The notes beneath the pieces are model-generated. The model was not told the DNA's origin and did not search any database. It worked only from the letters and a program-made list of their open reading frames with translations. Both the position numbers and the translations under genes were made by a program. From Oscillospiraceae bacterium (GTDB lineage Bacteria; Bacillota; Clostridia; Oscillospirales; Oscillospiraceae), in NCBI GenBank assembly GCA_015067885.1, contig SVLO01000009.1, positions 1 to 64,000 of the forward strand: a stretch of DNA of 64,000 nt, in the 5' to 3' direction. Position 1 is the first letter of the stretch. Every line of letters begins with the position of its first letter. Shown piece after piece: positions 1-8,436 of the stretch.

Positions 1-7
1 ATTTATT

Positions 8-505
8 GTGTTTATTATGGCAAGAGCCAATTCTACCTATCATCCTCATTTGCTATTTAAGCGATATGTTATCATCAAAAACAAAACCATTTCAAAGCTA
101 TTGATCGGCCAATCTGATCCTGTAAATGGCCGCACAAAAAATGCAAAAGCAAACCAAAACAAACTTACATATTGCGGAATAATTTTTTATTCCCTTTTTC
201 TTTTATTAGTTTGTTTCTCTATTATTATGGCATTGCTTCCGGATCTTCCTTGCAATAGTTTCATCTTTGATTCGAAAACTTTATTTTTGGCTGGAAACAC
301 TCTTAACGAGAAACTTCCAGTTATATTTGCTTTTACGCTGCTCTTTGCTGAAGCTGCCTTTCATTTTGTTAATACTTCAAAATACGCAGTCGAGAAAACT
401 ACCGCAAAACGATTTACACGATTTCTATATTACTTTTTTGCGATAATGTTTTCCGCGGGTATGATTGGTAGCCTTTGGATGTTTGTTGAATCTATTCTGA
501 GGTAA
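8..505 (+). CDS. hypothetical membrane protein (start uncertain, may extend off the window)
   Basis: ORF with hydrophobic segments (GIIFYSLFLLLVCFSIIMALL; FLYYFFAIMFSAGMIGSLWMF); GTG at 8, ATG at 17; no family recognised. Confidence 0.5.
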   Translation: MFIMARANSTYHPHLLFKRYVIIKNKTISKLLIGQSDPVNGRTKNAKANQNKLTYCGIIFYSLFLLLVCFSIIMALLPDLPCNSFIFDSKTLFLAGNTLNEKLPVIFAFTLLFAEAAFHFVNTSKYAVEKTTAKRFTRFLYYFFAIMFSAGMIGSLWMFVESILR

Positions 506-509
506 GCAT

Positions 510-992
510 ATGAATGAGCTTCCAAAACGCAAAGCCATTCGCATTGAAGATTACGATTATTCCACCCCGGGGGCATATTTCATTACGGTCTGCACCGCAA
601 ACAGAGAGAAAATCTTCTGGTCTGATCGTAGGGGCGAACTGTGTTCGCCCGCCAATCCACCGTTGTCGGATATTGGAATTATTGTGGATAATGAAATCAA
701 AAAACTGAATACCGTGTATGATGCTGTTCGGGTTGATAAGTATTGTATCATGCCGGATCATATTCATTTCATCATTTCAATTAACACCGACGAGAACGGG
801 CGCACACAGTGCGCCCCTACGATATCACGGGTGATAAAGCAATTCAAAGGGTCGATTACAAAACAGGTTGGCAGACCCATTTGGCAGAAATCCTTTTATG
901 ACCACGGGATACGGAATCAGCAGGATTACGATGAGATTTGGCAGTATATAGAGAACAATCCTCTAAAATATGCATTGAAAAAGGCACCGTGA
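510..992 (+). CDS. REP-associated tyrosine transposase (RAYT, Y1/IS200-like)
   Basis: Motifs YDYSTPGAYFITVCTANRE, YCIMPDHIHFIISI (HxH) and YIENNPLKYAL (Tyr helix) are typical of Y1_Tnp RAYTs. Confidence 0.92.
   Translation: MNELPKRKAIRIEDYDYSTPGAYFITVCTANREKIFWSDRRGELCSPANPPLSDIGIIVDNEIKKLNTVYDAVRVDKYCIMPDHIHFIISINTDENGRTQCAPTISRVIKQFKGSITKQVGRPIWQKSFYDHGIRNQQDYDEIWQYIENNPLKYALKKAP
632..650. repeat. REP-like palindrome inside the RAYT ORF
   Basis: GGGCGAAC-TGT-GTTCGCCC, preceded by GTAG. Confidence 0.8.
798..820. repeat. REP-like palindrome inside the RAYT ORF (opposite orientation)
   Basis: GGGCGCA-CACAG-TGCGCCC followed by CTAC. Confidence 0.8.
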
Positions 993-1007
993 AAACGGTG
1001 CCTTTTT
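978..1007 (+). terminator. rho-independent terminator of the RAYT
   Basis: AAAAAGGCACCGTGAAAACGGTGCCTTTTT, overlapping the RAYT stop codon. Confidence 0.8.
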
Positions 1008-1009
1008 GC

Positions 1010-1076
1010 GGGCGAACGCAGTTCGCCCCTACGGGAATGTACGATAGGGATTGTAGGGGCGACCTGTGTGTCACCC
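1010..1076. repeat. pair of inverted REP-like palindromes (BIME-like)
   Basis: GGGCGAACGCAGTTCGCCCCTAC (1010-1032) and GTAGGGGCGACCTGTGTGTCACCC (1053-1076) in opposite orientation. Confidence 0.8.
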
Positions 1077-1077
1077 G

Positions 1078-1197
1078 TTAGAACAGCGTTGTTATCCAAT
1101 AGATAATTCCATAGACTACACTTGCGCTCACGCCGTACACGATCACAGGGCCGGCGATGGTGAACATCTTTGCTCCGACGCCCAGGATGAAGCCCTC
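1078..1197 (-). pseudogene. 3' remnant of a spoVAC-like gene
   Basis: Minus-strand translation EGFILGVGAKMFTIAGPVIVYGVSASVVYGIIYWITTLF* matches the intact SpoVAC C-terminus EGFILGVGAKMFTIAGPVIVYGVSASVVYGIIYYFCQFVL*. Confidence 0.85.
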
Positions 1198-1274
1198 TGC
1201 TGGTGTCAACTCAGAACCCAAATTTCGTGTCTGCTAGGACTAAAATTATGCCGAAATACAATGCTTTACGAAAA

Positions 1275-2507
1275 TCATTTCCATTCCAACAACAAAAAGT
1301 ACGGATTCTCTTCTCTGCCACAGTCCATTGAATAACTGGCAATATACCGCACTCCACCGATATTCTCGTTGTAAGCAAATATCAAATAATAGTAATCAAT
1401 TTCTGCTTTCGCTTCTTCAAAATCAAGAGTCTCATCCGTAAAACTCAGGCAAGTCCATTCGCCCCATTCTGCTTGCTGTTTTGCGCCATCCGGATGATAA
1501 TTATGGATTCGGTTTAGTTCTTCAGAAAATTCATTCTCTGGCAGAACCCATTCCGCGTAAATATGAAAACTGGGATCAATAACTTCTTGAAAATAGTAAT
1601 AATATTTAGTTGTTTCTAAGAATTTGTCCGGTGGATACCATTTTGAGTCTTCTGCTACAGCACTTCTCGGTATATTCGCAGGAAATACCTTATAAATATC
1701 ATCCCCATACATTTTCACATGGTTTCCCATTATTAAATAGTTTTCAGGATTATGTGTTTCTGAATAAACAGGCGGCATTAACATGATCGATGCCATTCCT
1801 ATCGGTTGCATAATTGTCAAAATCGCTATTCCGAAAACAACTCCTGCAATCCACCTTCGTTTTTTACGTTCCTTGGGAAGCAATGCATGTTTTCGATAAA
1901 GAAACAAGACTACCGCTGACAAAAAAATTGGAATCAGAATATATGCTGTTCCGATGTAATTTACAGGATTCATATAAAATTGCGGAAATACAAAATCTTC
2001 ACGGTATGTAAGCCACACACCAAGGCCAAACACTCCCCAAACTGCAAGTATGATGATTGCTACGGATCGCATAAATCCCTTTTCAAACCGCTCACCTTTT
2101 GATTCTTTTTTATCCGCTTCGGGCAGCGGAACACTTTCAATTCTTTCCTTAATTTTCGCGCATACATTTTCAATTGTTATAGGTTCTTCTTCAGAAAAAT
2201 CTTTTAGGGCTCCTACGATTCTTTGTCCCATAACCACGGATTCCCGCTTGGCAGACAGGTACTCAAGCAGGACTTCCCGTGCAGCTTCTCCTCCCTGTTT
2301 AAGTGTCTTAATTTGTTCCAAAGAAAAATCTGCTTTGCGCAGCGTTGCAATTTGATCAAAACAATCTATGTCTGCTTGCGTAAAAATATAGTTATTGCGT
2401 CCGGTATAAGATTTTTGGTTTTCAGGCGTTACCAAACCATTTTCAATATACAAGCGAATGGCACGGTCTGTCAGCCCAGTTGCGGCAATTACTTCTTTGA
2501 TTTTCAA
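1275..2507 (-). CDS. MerR-family regulator fused to a membrane-spanning C-terminal region
   Basis: N-terminal MerR HTH (MKIKEVIAATGLTDRAIRLYIENGLV...FTQADIDCFDQIATLRKADFSLEQIKTLK), then three hydrophobic segments and a ~150-aa C-terminal region. Confidence 0.85.
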   Translation of the reverse strand: MKIKEVIAATGLTDRAIRLYIENGLVTPENQKSYTGRNNYIFTQADIDCFDQIATLRKADFSLEQIKTLKQGGEAAREVLLEYLSAKRESVVMGQRIVGALKDFSEEEPITIENVCAKIKERIESVPLPEADKKESKGERFEKGFMRSVAIIILAVWGVFGLGVWLTYREDFVFPQFYMNPVNYIGTAYILIPIFLSAVVLFLYRKHALLPKERKKRRWIAGVVFGIAILTIMQPIGMASIMLMPPVYSETHNPENYLIMGNHVKMYGDDIYKVFPANIPRSAVAEDSKWYPPDKFLETTKYYYYFQEVIDPSFHIYAEWVLPENEFSEELNRIHNYHPDGAKQQAEWGEWTCLSFTDETLDFEEAKAEIDYYYLIFAYNENIGGVRYIASYSMDCGREENPYFLLLEWK

Positions 2508-2528
2508 AAAAACACCTCCTGTGACATG

Positions 2529-2559
2529 ATTATACTATTTCACCTAAGGTAAATGTCAA
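2529..2559 (-). promoter_or_regulatory. MerR-type promoter with long spacer and internal dyad
   Basis: On the minus strand TTGACA-N19-TATAAT, with the spacer containing TTTACCTTAGGTGAAA. Confidence 0.7.
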
Positions 2560-2568
2560 TATATTTAG

Positions 2569-2601
2569 AAAAAATGTCAGTCCGTCAAAGGACGAACTGA
2601 C
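2569..2601 (-). terminator. rho-independent terminator of spoVAC
   Basis: Minus strand GTCAGTTCGTC-CTTT-GACGGACTGAC followed by ATTTTTTC. Confidence 0.75.
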
Positions 2602-3025
2602 AAAAATAATAGATTATCCCATACACCACGCTGGCACTCACACCATACACGATCACCGGGCCAGCGATGGTGAACATCTTTGCTCCGACGCCCAGTATAA
2701 AGCCTTCTGTCTTGAACTCTACTGCCGGGGCGGCGATGGAATTGGCGAACCCGGTAATCGGTACCAGTGTACCTGCTCCGGCATGCTTTGCGATATTATC
2801 GTAAAGGCTCAGGCCTGTAAGCAGCGCCGACAGTGCCACCAGGCTCATAGCTGTGGCCGTACCCGCATCGGTCTTGTCCAGACCCAAGGCTTTGAATCCG
2901 TTCATTGCCAACTGACCCAAAGTGCAGATAAGCCCGCCGATCCAGAAAGCGTTAAAACAGTCTTTCCACATTGGCGATTTCGGTGACAGCTCCCCTACCA
3001 GCTGCTGATATCGTTTTTCCGTCAT
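2585..3025 (-). CDS. spoVAC: stage V sporulation protein AC
   Basis: MTEKRYQQLVGELSPKSPMWKDCFNAFWIGGLICTLGQ...PITGFANSIAAPAVEFKTEGFILGVGAKMFTIAGPVIVYG is SpoVAC-like. Confidence 0.9.
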   Translation of the reverse strand: MTEKRYQQLVGELSPKSPMWKDCFNAFWIGGLICTLGQLAMNGFKALGLDKTDAGTATAMSLVALSALLTGLSLYDNIAKHAGAGTLVPITGFANSIAAPAVEFKTEGFILGVGAKMFTIAGPVIVYGVSASVVYGIIYYFCQFVL

Positions 3026-3076
3026 GATGATCCCTCCAAAAACAGTTTTCCGAAGAATCGCAAAAATATACAAAGC

Positions 3077-3106
3077 GCCGCTGCACAGTTTTCGCTGTAC
3101 AGCGGC
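3077..3106 (-). terminator. hairpin downstream of rnc
   Basis: GCCGCTGCACAG-TTTTCG-CTGTACAGCGGC. Confidence 0.55.
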
Positions 3107-3112
3107 GTTCTT

Positions 3113-3796
3113 TTATGCATTGGAGCGCAGCATTTCAATTGCCTCCCGCGCGGCATCCTGCTCAGCGCGTTTTTTGCTTCTGCCGGTGCCGGTACCGACT
3201 ACATTGCCGTTGAGACTGACCTCTACCAGGAACTGCTTGTCGTGATCCGGGCCGGATTCTCCCACCAGGCTATAGGTAAGTGTCTGGTTTTTCTTTTGCT
3301 GCACCAGTTCCTGCAGGGCTGTTTTATAATCCGCATTGTGGAGTTTTTTCACAGGGACCTCTGTGAGGATAAATTTCTCAATAAAGCCTCTGGCAGCCTC
3401 CATGCCGCCATCCAAAAATGCTGCCGCAATGACCGATTCTACTGCATCTGCCAAAATGGATGCCCGGGTTCTTCCGCCAAAGCGGTCCTCGCCGTGGCCA
3501 AGCAATAGATGCTGGCCCAGGCCGATCTTATTGGCCACTGCTGCCAGGCTGGTCTCGCAGACCATATCTGCCCGCATGCGGGTCAGCTCACCCTCGGGAC
3601 GGTCCGGAAAACTCTGGTAAAGATACTCCGCAACCACCATGCCCAGAATCGAGTCGCCCAAAAATTCCAGCCGCTCATTGCTCTTGAGGCTGTCATGCCA
3701 GCGTTCATTGGCATAGGAAGAGTGGGTCAGCGCATTCTGCAGCAAGCTGATGTTCCGAAACCGGTAACCGATGGCGCTCTCCAGATCCTTAATCAT
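3113..3796 (-). CDS. rnc: ribonuclease III
   Basis: NERLEFLGDSILGMVVAEYL signature plus C-terminal dsRBD (DYKTALQELVQQ...GTGRSKKRAEQDAAREA). Confidence 0.97.
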   Translation of the reverse strand: MIKDLESAIGYRFRNISLLQNALTHSSYANERWHDSLKSNERLEFLGDSILGMVVAEYLYQSFPDRPEGELTRMRADMVCETSLAAVANKIGLGQHLLLGHGEDRFGGRTRASILADAVESVIAAAFLDGGMEAARGFIEKFILTEVPVKKLHNADYKTALQELVQQKKNQTLTYSLVGESGPDHDKQFLVEVSLNGNVVGTGTGRSKKRAEQDAAREAIEMLRSNA

Positions 3797-4826
3797 TGGC
3801 GGTCTCCTTCATGCGGCTGAGCATCTGCAGACCCTGCTCCAACTCTGCGGAAATATCGCTCTTGGCGGCTTCCATAGCCTGATGTACAGCATTGCGGAAA
3901 GCCAGCGCATCGGAAGAACCGTGGGCCTTGATCACGGGCTTGCGAATACCCAGGAAGGGTGTGCCGCCGATTTCCCGATAATCCATCATCTTTTTAAATG
4001 CCTTGATATCCTTCATCACCAGGGCTGCTGCCAGCTTACTGATGATGTTCTTCTTGAACATCCGGGATACCAGGCTGCCCATAAACATGGCAGTACCCTC
4101 AATGGATTTCAGCAGCACGTTACCGGCAAAGCCATCGCAAACCACCACATCCACAGCGCCCATTGGTACAGCTCTTGCCTCTACATTGCCCACAAAGTTG
4201 ATCAGGCCCTGATCGGAGGCTTCCTTCAGCAGGCTGTAAGCTTCTTTCTGCAGGGGAGTGCCCTTGGAATCCTCGGTGCCGATATTCAGCAGGCCGATCC
4301 TGGGATTCTCCACACCCAAAGCCTTTTTCGCGTACAAAGCGCCTACCAGGCCAAACTGCAGCAAAAATTCCGGTGTGCACTCGGCGTTGGCACCGCAATC
4401 CAGGATGACAGTCTTACCGCCGGCTTTATTGGGCATAGCAGGACCCATGGCCGCACGGCGGATACCCTTCACACGCTTTACCAGCAGCGTAGCACCGGTG
4501 AGCAGTGCACCGGTGGAACCGGCAGAAATAAAGGCATCGCCCTGTCCGTCAGCGAGCATTTTCAGGCCAACTACCATAGAAGAGCCCTTACGCTTGTGGA
4601 TAATGGAGCTGGGATCATCGTGCATATCCACCACATCATCGGCATTGGCGATCTGCACGCCATCGGGCAGGTTGTCAATGCCGTTTTTCCGCATCGCTTC
4701 CAGGATTGCCTCTCCACGGCCTACCAGGGTGATCTGTGCACCAAAATCCTTTGCTGCCTGGATCGCGCCCAGCACGGGAGCTTCGGGGGCCAGATCGCCG
4801 CCCATTGCGTCAAGAATGATTCTCAT
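3789..4826 (-). CDS. plsX: phosphate acyltransferase PlsX
   Basis: MRIILDAMGGDLAPEAPVLGA... and ILDCGANAECTPEFLLQFGLVGALYAK. Confidence 0.97.
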   Translation of the reverse strand: MRIILDAMGGDLAPEAPVLGAIQAAKDFGAQITLVGRGEAILEAMRKNGIDNLPDGVQIANADDVVDMHDDPSSIIHKRKGSSMVVGLKMLADGQGDAFISAGSTGALLTGATLLVKRVKGIRRAAMGPAMPNKAGGKTVILDCGANAECTPEFLLQFGLVGALYAKKALGVENPRIGLLNIGTEDSKGTPLQKEAYSLLKEASDQGLINFVGNVEARAVPMGAVDVVVCDGFAGNVLLKSIEGTAMFMGSLVSRMFKKNIISKLAAALVMKDIKAFKKMMDYREIGGTPFLGIRKPVIKAHGSSDALAFRNAVHQAMEAAKSDISAELEQGLQMLSRMKETAND

Positions 4827-4895
4827 AGCCGCACCTCTTTCTTTGGGGCAGAAAGCGCCTGCCGCTTCACAGCCCCTATGTTCATAGTTCTCTTC

Positions 4896-6200
4896 TCAGA
4901 TACCCCGGGCCTTCATCTCGTCAATGATCGCCAGGGAACGGTTGGCAATTGCCAGATTTTTTTCTGCTTTCTTACGGATACGCTGCTCCAAAGGAGCAAT
5001 GATACTGAAATTGATGTTCATAGGCTGGAATTCTGTGATCCGCTCATCGCTGACATACAGACCCAGCGCACCGATGGCCGTGGTCTGGGGGAAATCCGGA
5101 AGTTCTCTTCCCTGAACCTTGGCTGCCATAGCCACCGCTGCCAGGAAACCGGATGCGGCACTCTCCACATAGCCTTCCACGCCGGTCATCTGTCCGGCAA
5201 AGGCCACCAGAGGATCGCGCCGGTCGGCATAGTATCTGTCCAGCAGCTTGGGAGACTGCAGGAAGGTATTCTGGTGCATCACACCATAGCGGACGAATTC
5301 GGCATCATGCAGTGCCGGGATCATAGAGAATACCCGCTTCTGTTCGCCAAATTTCAGGTGTGTCTGGAAGCCTACCAGATTGAACACACTCTTTGCCGCA
5401 TTGTCCTGCCGCAGCTGTACGACTGCGTAGGGCTCCTTACCGGTTTTGGGATCCGTCAGGCCCACAGGCTTCAGCGGACCATAGCGCAGAGTGTCAAACC
5501 CCCGGCGAGCCATGACTTCCACGGGCATACAGCCTTCAAAGACATTCTTATCCTCAAAGCCATGGACTTCCGCTTCCTCTGCCGATACCAGTTCCTTCAT
5601 GAAGGCCTCATACTCTTCCCGGTTCATGGCACAGTTGATATAATCCGCAGTACCCCGGTCATACCGGGACTGCCACCAGGCAAGGTCCATATCCACGGAT
5701 TCTGCCGTAACCAGAGGCGCCGCCGCATCAAAAAAATGCAGGTATCCGGTGCCGAAGTATTCACCGATGGCTTTGCTGAGCGCATCGGAAGTCAGAGGGC
5801 CTGTGGCAATGATCACAGGGCCTTCCGGCACCTGGGTCACTTCCTCAGCTCTGACTGTGATATTGGGATGATTGCGGATCTTCTCTGTAATCATGGCAGA
5901 GAAACCGTGGCGATCCACCGCCAGGCATCCGCCTGCCTCCACACGGGTGGCATCGGCGCAGGCGATGATCAGGCTGTCCAGCCGCCGCAGCTCTTCTTTC
6001 AGCAATCCAACAGCATTTTCCAGCCGGTCTCCCCGCAGGGAGTTGGAGCACACCAATTCACCGAAATCCGTGCTGTGATGTGCAGGACTCATCTTGTGAG
6101 GCTTCATCTCCACAAGATCTACCTGGATCCCCCGCTGTGCCAACTGCCAGGCAGCCTCGGAGCCGGCCAGTCCCGCGCCTACTACGGTTACTTTATTCAT
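4896..6200 (-). CDS. trmFO: methylenetetrahydrofolate-tRNA-(uracil-5-)-methyltransferase TrmFO
   Basis: VTVVGAGLAGSEAAWQLAQRGIQVDLVEMKP...ELVCSNSLRGD. Confidence 0.97.
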   Translation of the reverse strand: MNKVTVVGAGLAGSEAAWQLAQRGIQVDLVEMKPHKMSPAHHSTDFGELVCSNSLRGDRLENAVGLLKEELRRLDSLIIACADATRVEAGGCLAVDRHGFSAMITEKIRNHPNITVRAEEVTQVPEGPVIIATGPLTSDALSKAIGEYFGTGYLHFFDAAAPLVTAESVDMDLAWWQSRYDRGTADYINCAMNREEYEAFMKELVSAEEAEVHGFEDKNVFEGCMPVEVMARRGFDTLRYGPLKPVGLTDPKTGKEPYAVVQLRQDNAAKSVFNLVGFQTHLKFGEQKRVFSMIPALHDAEFVRYGVMHQNTFLQSPKLLDRYYADRRDPLVAFAGQMTGVEGYVESAASGFLAAVAMAAKVQGRELPDFPQTTAIGALGLYVSDERITEFQPMNINFSIIAPLEQRIRKKAEKNLAIANRSLAIIDEMKARGI

Positions 6201-8404
6201 TCCTTTTTCCCCTCTTTTTTTCGGGTTGTCTTTTTTGTGGTTTTCTTGGCGGCAGACTTTGCCGGTTTCTTTTCTGCCGGGGCTTCCTCTCCGGTCTTCT
6301 TCTGATAATAGCCCCGCTTATCCTCCGGCAGGAAGTTGCTGCAGCTTTCGTTGATGCAGAAAGGCTTCATACGGCCTCTGCCGGATTTCTTGAACAGTGT
6401 CTGACCGCAGACTTCACAGTCCTTGTCCGTAGGCACATCCCAGCTCATAAATCCGCATTCGGCACCCCGCTCACAGGCATAGTAAGCGTAACCGCGCTTG
6501 GACTTGCGCTTCAGGATGGTACTGCCGCATTTGGGGCAGCGGCCCGGCATTTTCTCTACGATGGGCTTGGTATTGGTACATTCCGGCCAGCCGGGGCAGG
6601 CCAGGAACTTGCCGAAACGGCCGATCTTGACCACCATGTTTCTGCCGCAGACCTCACATACCTCTTCTGTGACCTCATCAGGCACTTTCAGCCGCTTGCC
6701 TTCCAGCGCCTGCTCTGCATCCAGCATTTCCTGATGGAAGCCCCGGTAGAATTCCTCCATGACTTCCTTCCAGTTCCGCTTACCGGCTTCCACATCGTCC
6801 AGCTCCTGCTCCATATTGGCGGTGAACTCCACATCGATGATGTCGTTGAAACGCTCCATCATCAATCCGGTGACGACCTCGCCCAGAGCAGTAGGCGCCA
6901 GACGCTTGTCTACTTTATTGACATATTCCCTGTCCTGAATGGTAGAAACAATGGTGGCATAGGTAGAGGGTCTGCCCACGCCCTTTTCCTCCATGGCTTT
7001 GACCAGGGTCGCTTCGGTATACCGGGCCGGGGGCTGGGTAAAGTGCTGCTCCTTTTCCATCTTGGAAGCAAGGGCTTTGTCCCCTTCCTGCAGATCCGGC
7101 AGCGGGGATCCCACAGCCTCGGCTTCCTCATCTCTGCCCTCTTCATAGACAGCGATAAAGCCGGCAAACTTCATGCTCTGGTGGCTGCTGCGGAATACAT
7201 GGCCCGCACAGGTGCTGTCGATGGATACCGTGTCATACACGGCATTGGCCATCTGGGAAGCCAGGAATCGGCTCCAGATCAGCTTATACAGCCGATACTG
7301 TTCCCGGGTCAGGCTGGATTGGATCCGTTCCGGATCCAGTTCCACATGGGTAGGACGAATGGCCTCGTGGGCATCCTGCGCCCCGGACTTCGTCTTGAAT
7401 ACATGGTGCTTGCCGTAGTAATAGGCATCACCGTAACGGTGGCGAATAAAGCCGGCTGCCTCATTCATGGCCTCGTTAGACAGGCGCAGAGAGTCTGTAC
7501 GCATATAGGTGATCAGACCCAGCGTGCCCTCACCTTCCACATCCACGCCTTCATACAGCTGCTGTGCAACCGCCATGGTGCGCTTGGGCGTCATGTTCAG
7601 CTTTCTGGAAGCTTCCTGCTGCAAAGTGGAAGTGGTAAAGGGCGGCGCGGCACTGCGTTTCTTTTCCGCGCGCTTGACGTTGGTCACAGTAAATTCCTTA
7701 CCGGTAATATCCGCAATGATCTTCTGGACCTGCGCTTCATTTTCCAGTTCCTTTTTCCGGGCATCGCCATGGTAGCGAGCCACAAAGCTGCCGGGTTTTC
7801 CGATGCGCTCCAGTGTCACATCCAAAGACCAGTACTCCCTGGGAATGAATGCACGGATCTCATTTTCCCGATCCACCACCAGGCGGGTCGCCACAGACTG
7901 TACACGACCGGCAGACAGGCCCCGACGAACCTTCTTCCAAAGCAGCGGGGACAGCTGATAGCCCACGACACGGTCCAGCACACGGCGTGCCTGCTGCGCA
8001 TCTACCAGAGCATAGTCAATATCTCTGGGGTTCGCAATGGATTCTTTGACCACCTTCTGGGTGATCTCGTTGAAGGTCACCCGCTTACCCTTGCCCTCAG
8101 GCAGTTCCAGCAGTTCCTTCAGGTGCCAGGAGATGGCTTCTCCCTCACGGTCAGGGTCCGTTGCCAGATAGACAGTCTGCACTTTCTCTGCAGCCTTCTT
8201 CAGTTCAGAAATAATATCCTCTTTGCCGGCAACGGGAACATACTCCGGTTCAAAGTTCTTCAGGTCGACACCCATTGTGCTCTTGGGCAGATCCCGCAGG
8301 TGACCCATACTGGCTTTCACGGTGTAGTCCGGTCCCAGATATTTTCCAATGGTCTTCGCCTTGGACGGCGACTCCACAATTACAAGATTCGACGCTTTTG
8401 CCAT
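6197..8404 (-). CDS. topA: DNA topoisomerase I
   Basis: LVIVESPSKAKTIGKYLG, YLATDPDREGEAISWHL, TYMRTDSLRLS and C-terminal zinc ribbons. Confidence 0.98.
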   Translation of the reverse strand: MAKASNLVIVESPSKAKTIGKYLGPDYTVKASMGHLRDLPKSTMGVDLKNFEPEYVPVAGKEDIISELKKAAEKVQTVYLATDPDREGEAISWHLKELLELPEGKGKRVTFNEITQKVVKESIANPRDIDYALVDAQQARRVLDRVVGYQLSPLLWKKVRRGLSAGRVQSVATRLVVDRENEIRAFIPREYWSLDVTLERIGKPGSFVARYHGDARKKELENEAQVQKIIADITGKEFTVTNVKRAEKKRSAAPPFTTSTLQQEASRKLNMTPKRTMAVAQQLYEGVDVEGEGTLGLITYMRTDSLRLSNEAMNEAAGFIRHRYGDAYYYGKHHVFKTKSGAQDAHEAIRPTHVELDPERIQSSLTREQYRLYKLIWSRFLASQMANAVYDTVSIDSTCAGHVFRSSHQSMKFAGFIAVYEEGRDEEAEAVGSPLPDLQEGDKALASKMEKEQHFTQPPARYTEATLVKAMEEKGVGRPSTYATIVSTIQDREYVNKVDKRLAPTALGEVVTGLMMERFNDIIDVEFTANMEQELDDVEAGKRNWKEVMEEFYRGFHQEMLDAEQALEGKRLKVPDEVTEEVCEVCGRNMVVKIGRFGKFLACPGWPECTNTKPIVEKMPGRCPKCGSTILKRKSKRGYAYYACERGAECGFMSWDVPTDKDCEVCGQTLFKKSGRGRMKPFCINESCSNFLPEDKRGYYQKKTGEEAPAEKKPAKSAAKKTTKKTTRKKEGKKE

Positions 8405-8436
8405 GAATATCCTCCGCTGTGTTAATAGAATTGCGC

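Noticed and set aside
1066-1335. 89-aa plus ORF
   Set aside because: Lies over the spoVAC remnant on the opposite strand and the MerR 3' end; no domain.
3771-6305. 844-aa plus-strand ORF
   Set aside because: Antisense to plsX and trmFO, which have clear family motifs; low-complexity HH/Q-rich translation typical of shadow ORFs in GC-rich DNA.
6080-8425. 781-aa plus-strand ORF
   Set aside because: Antisense shadow of topA.
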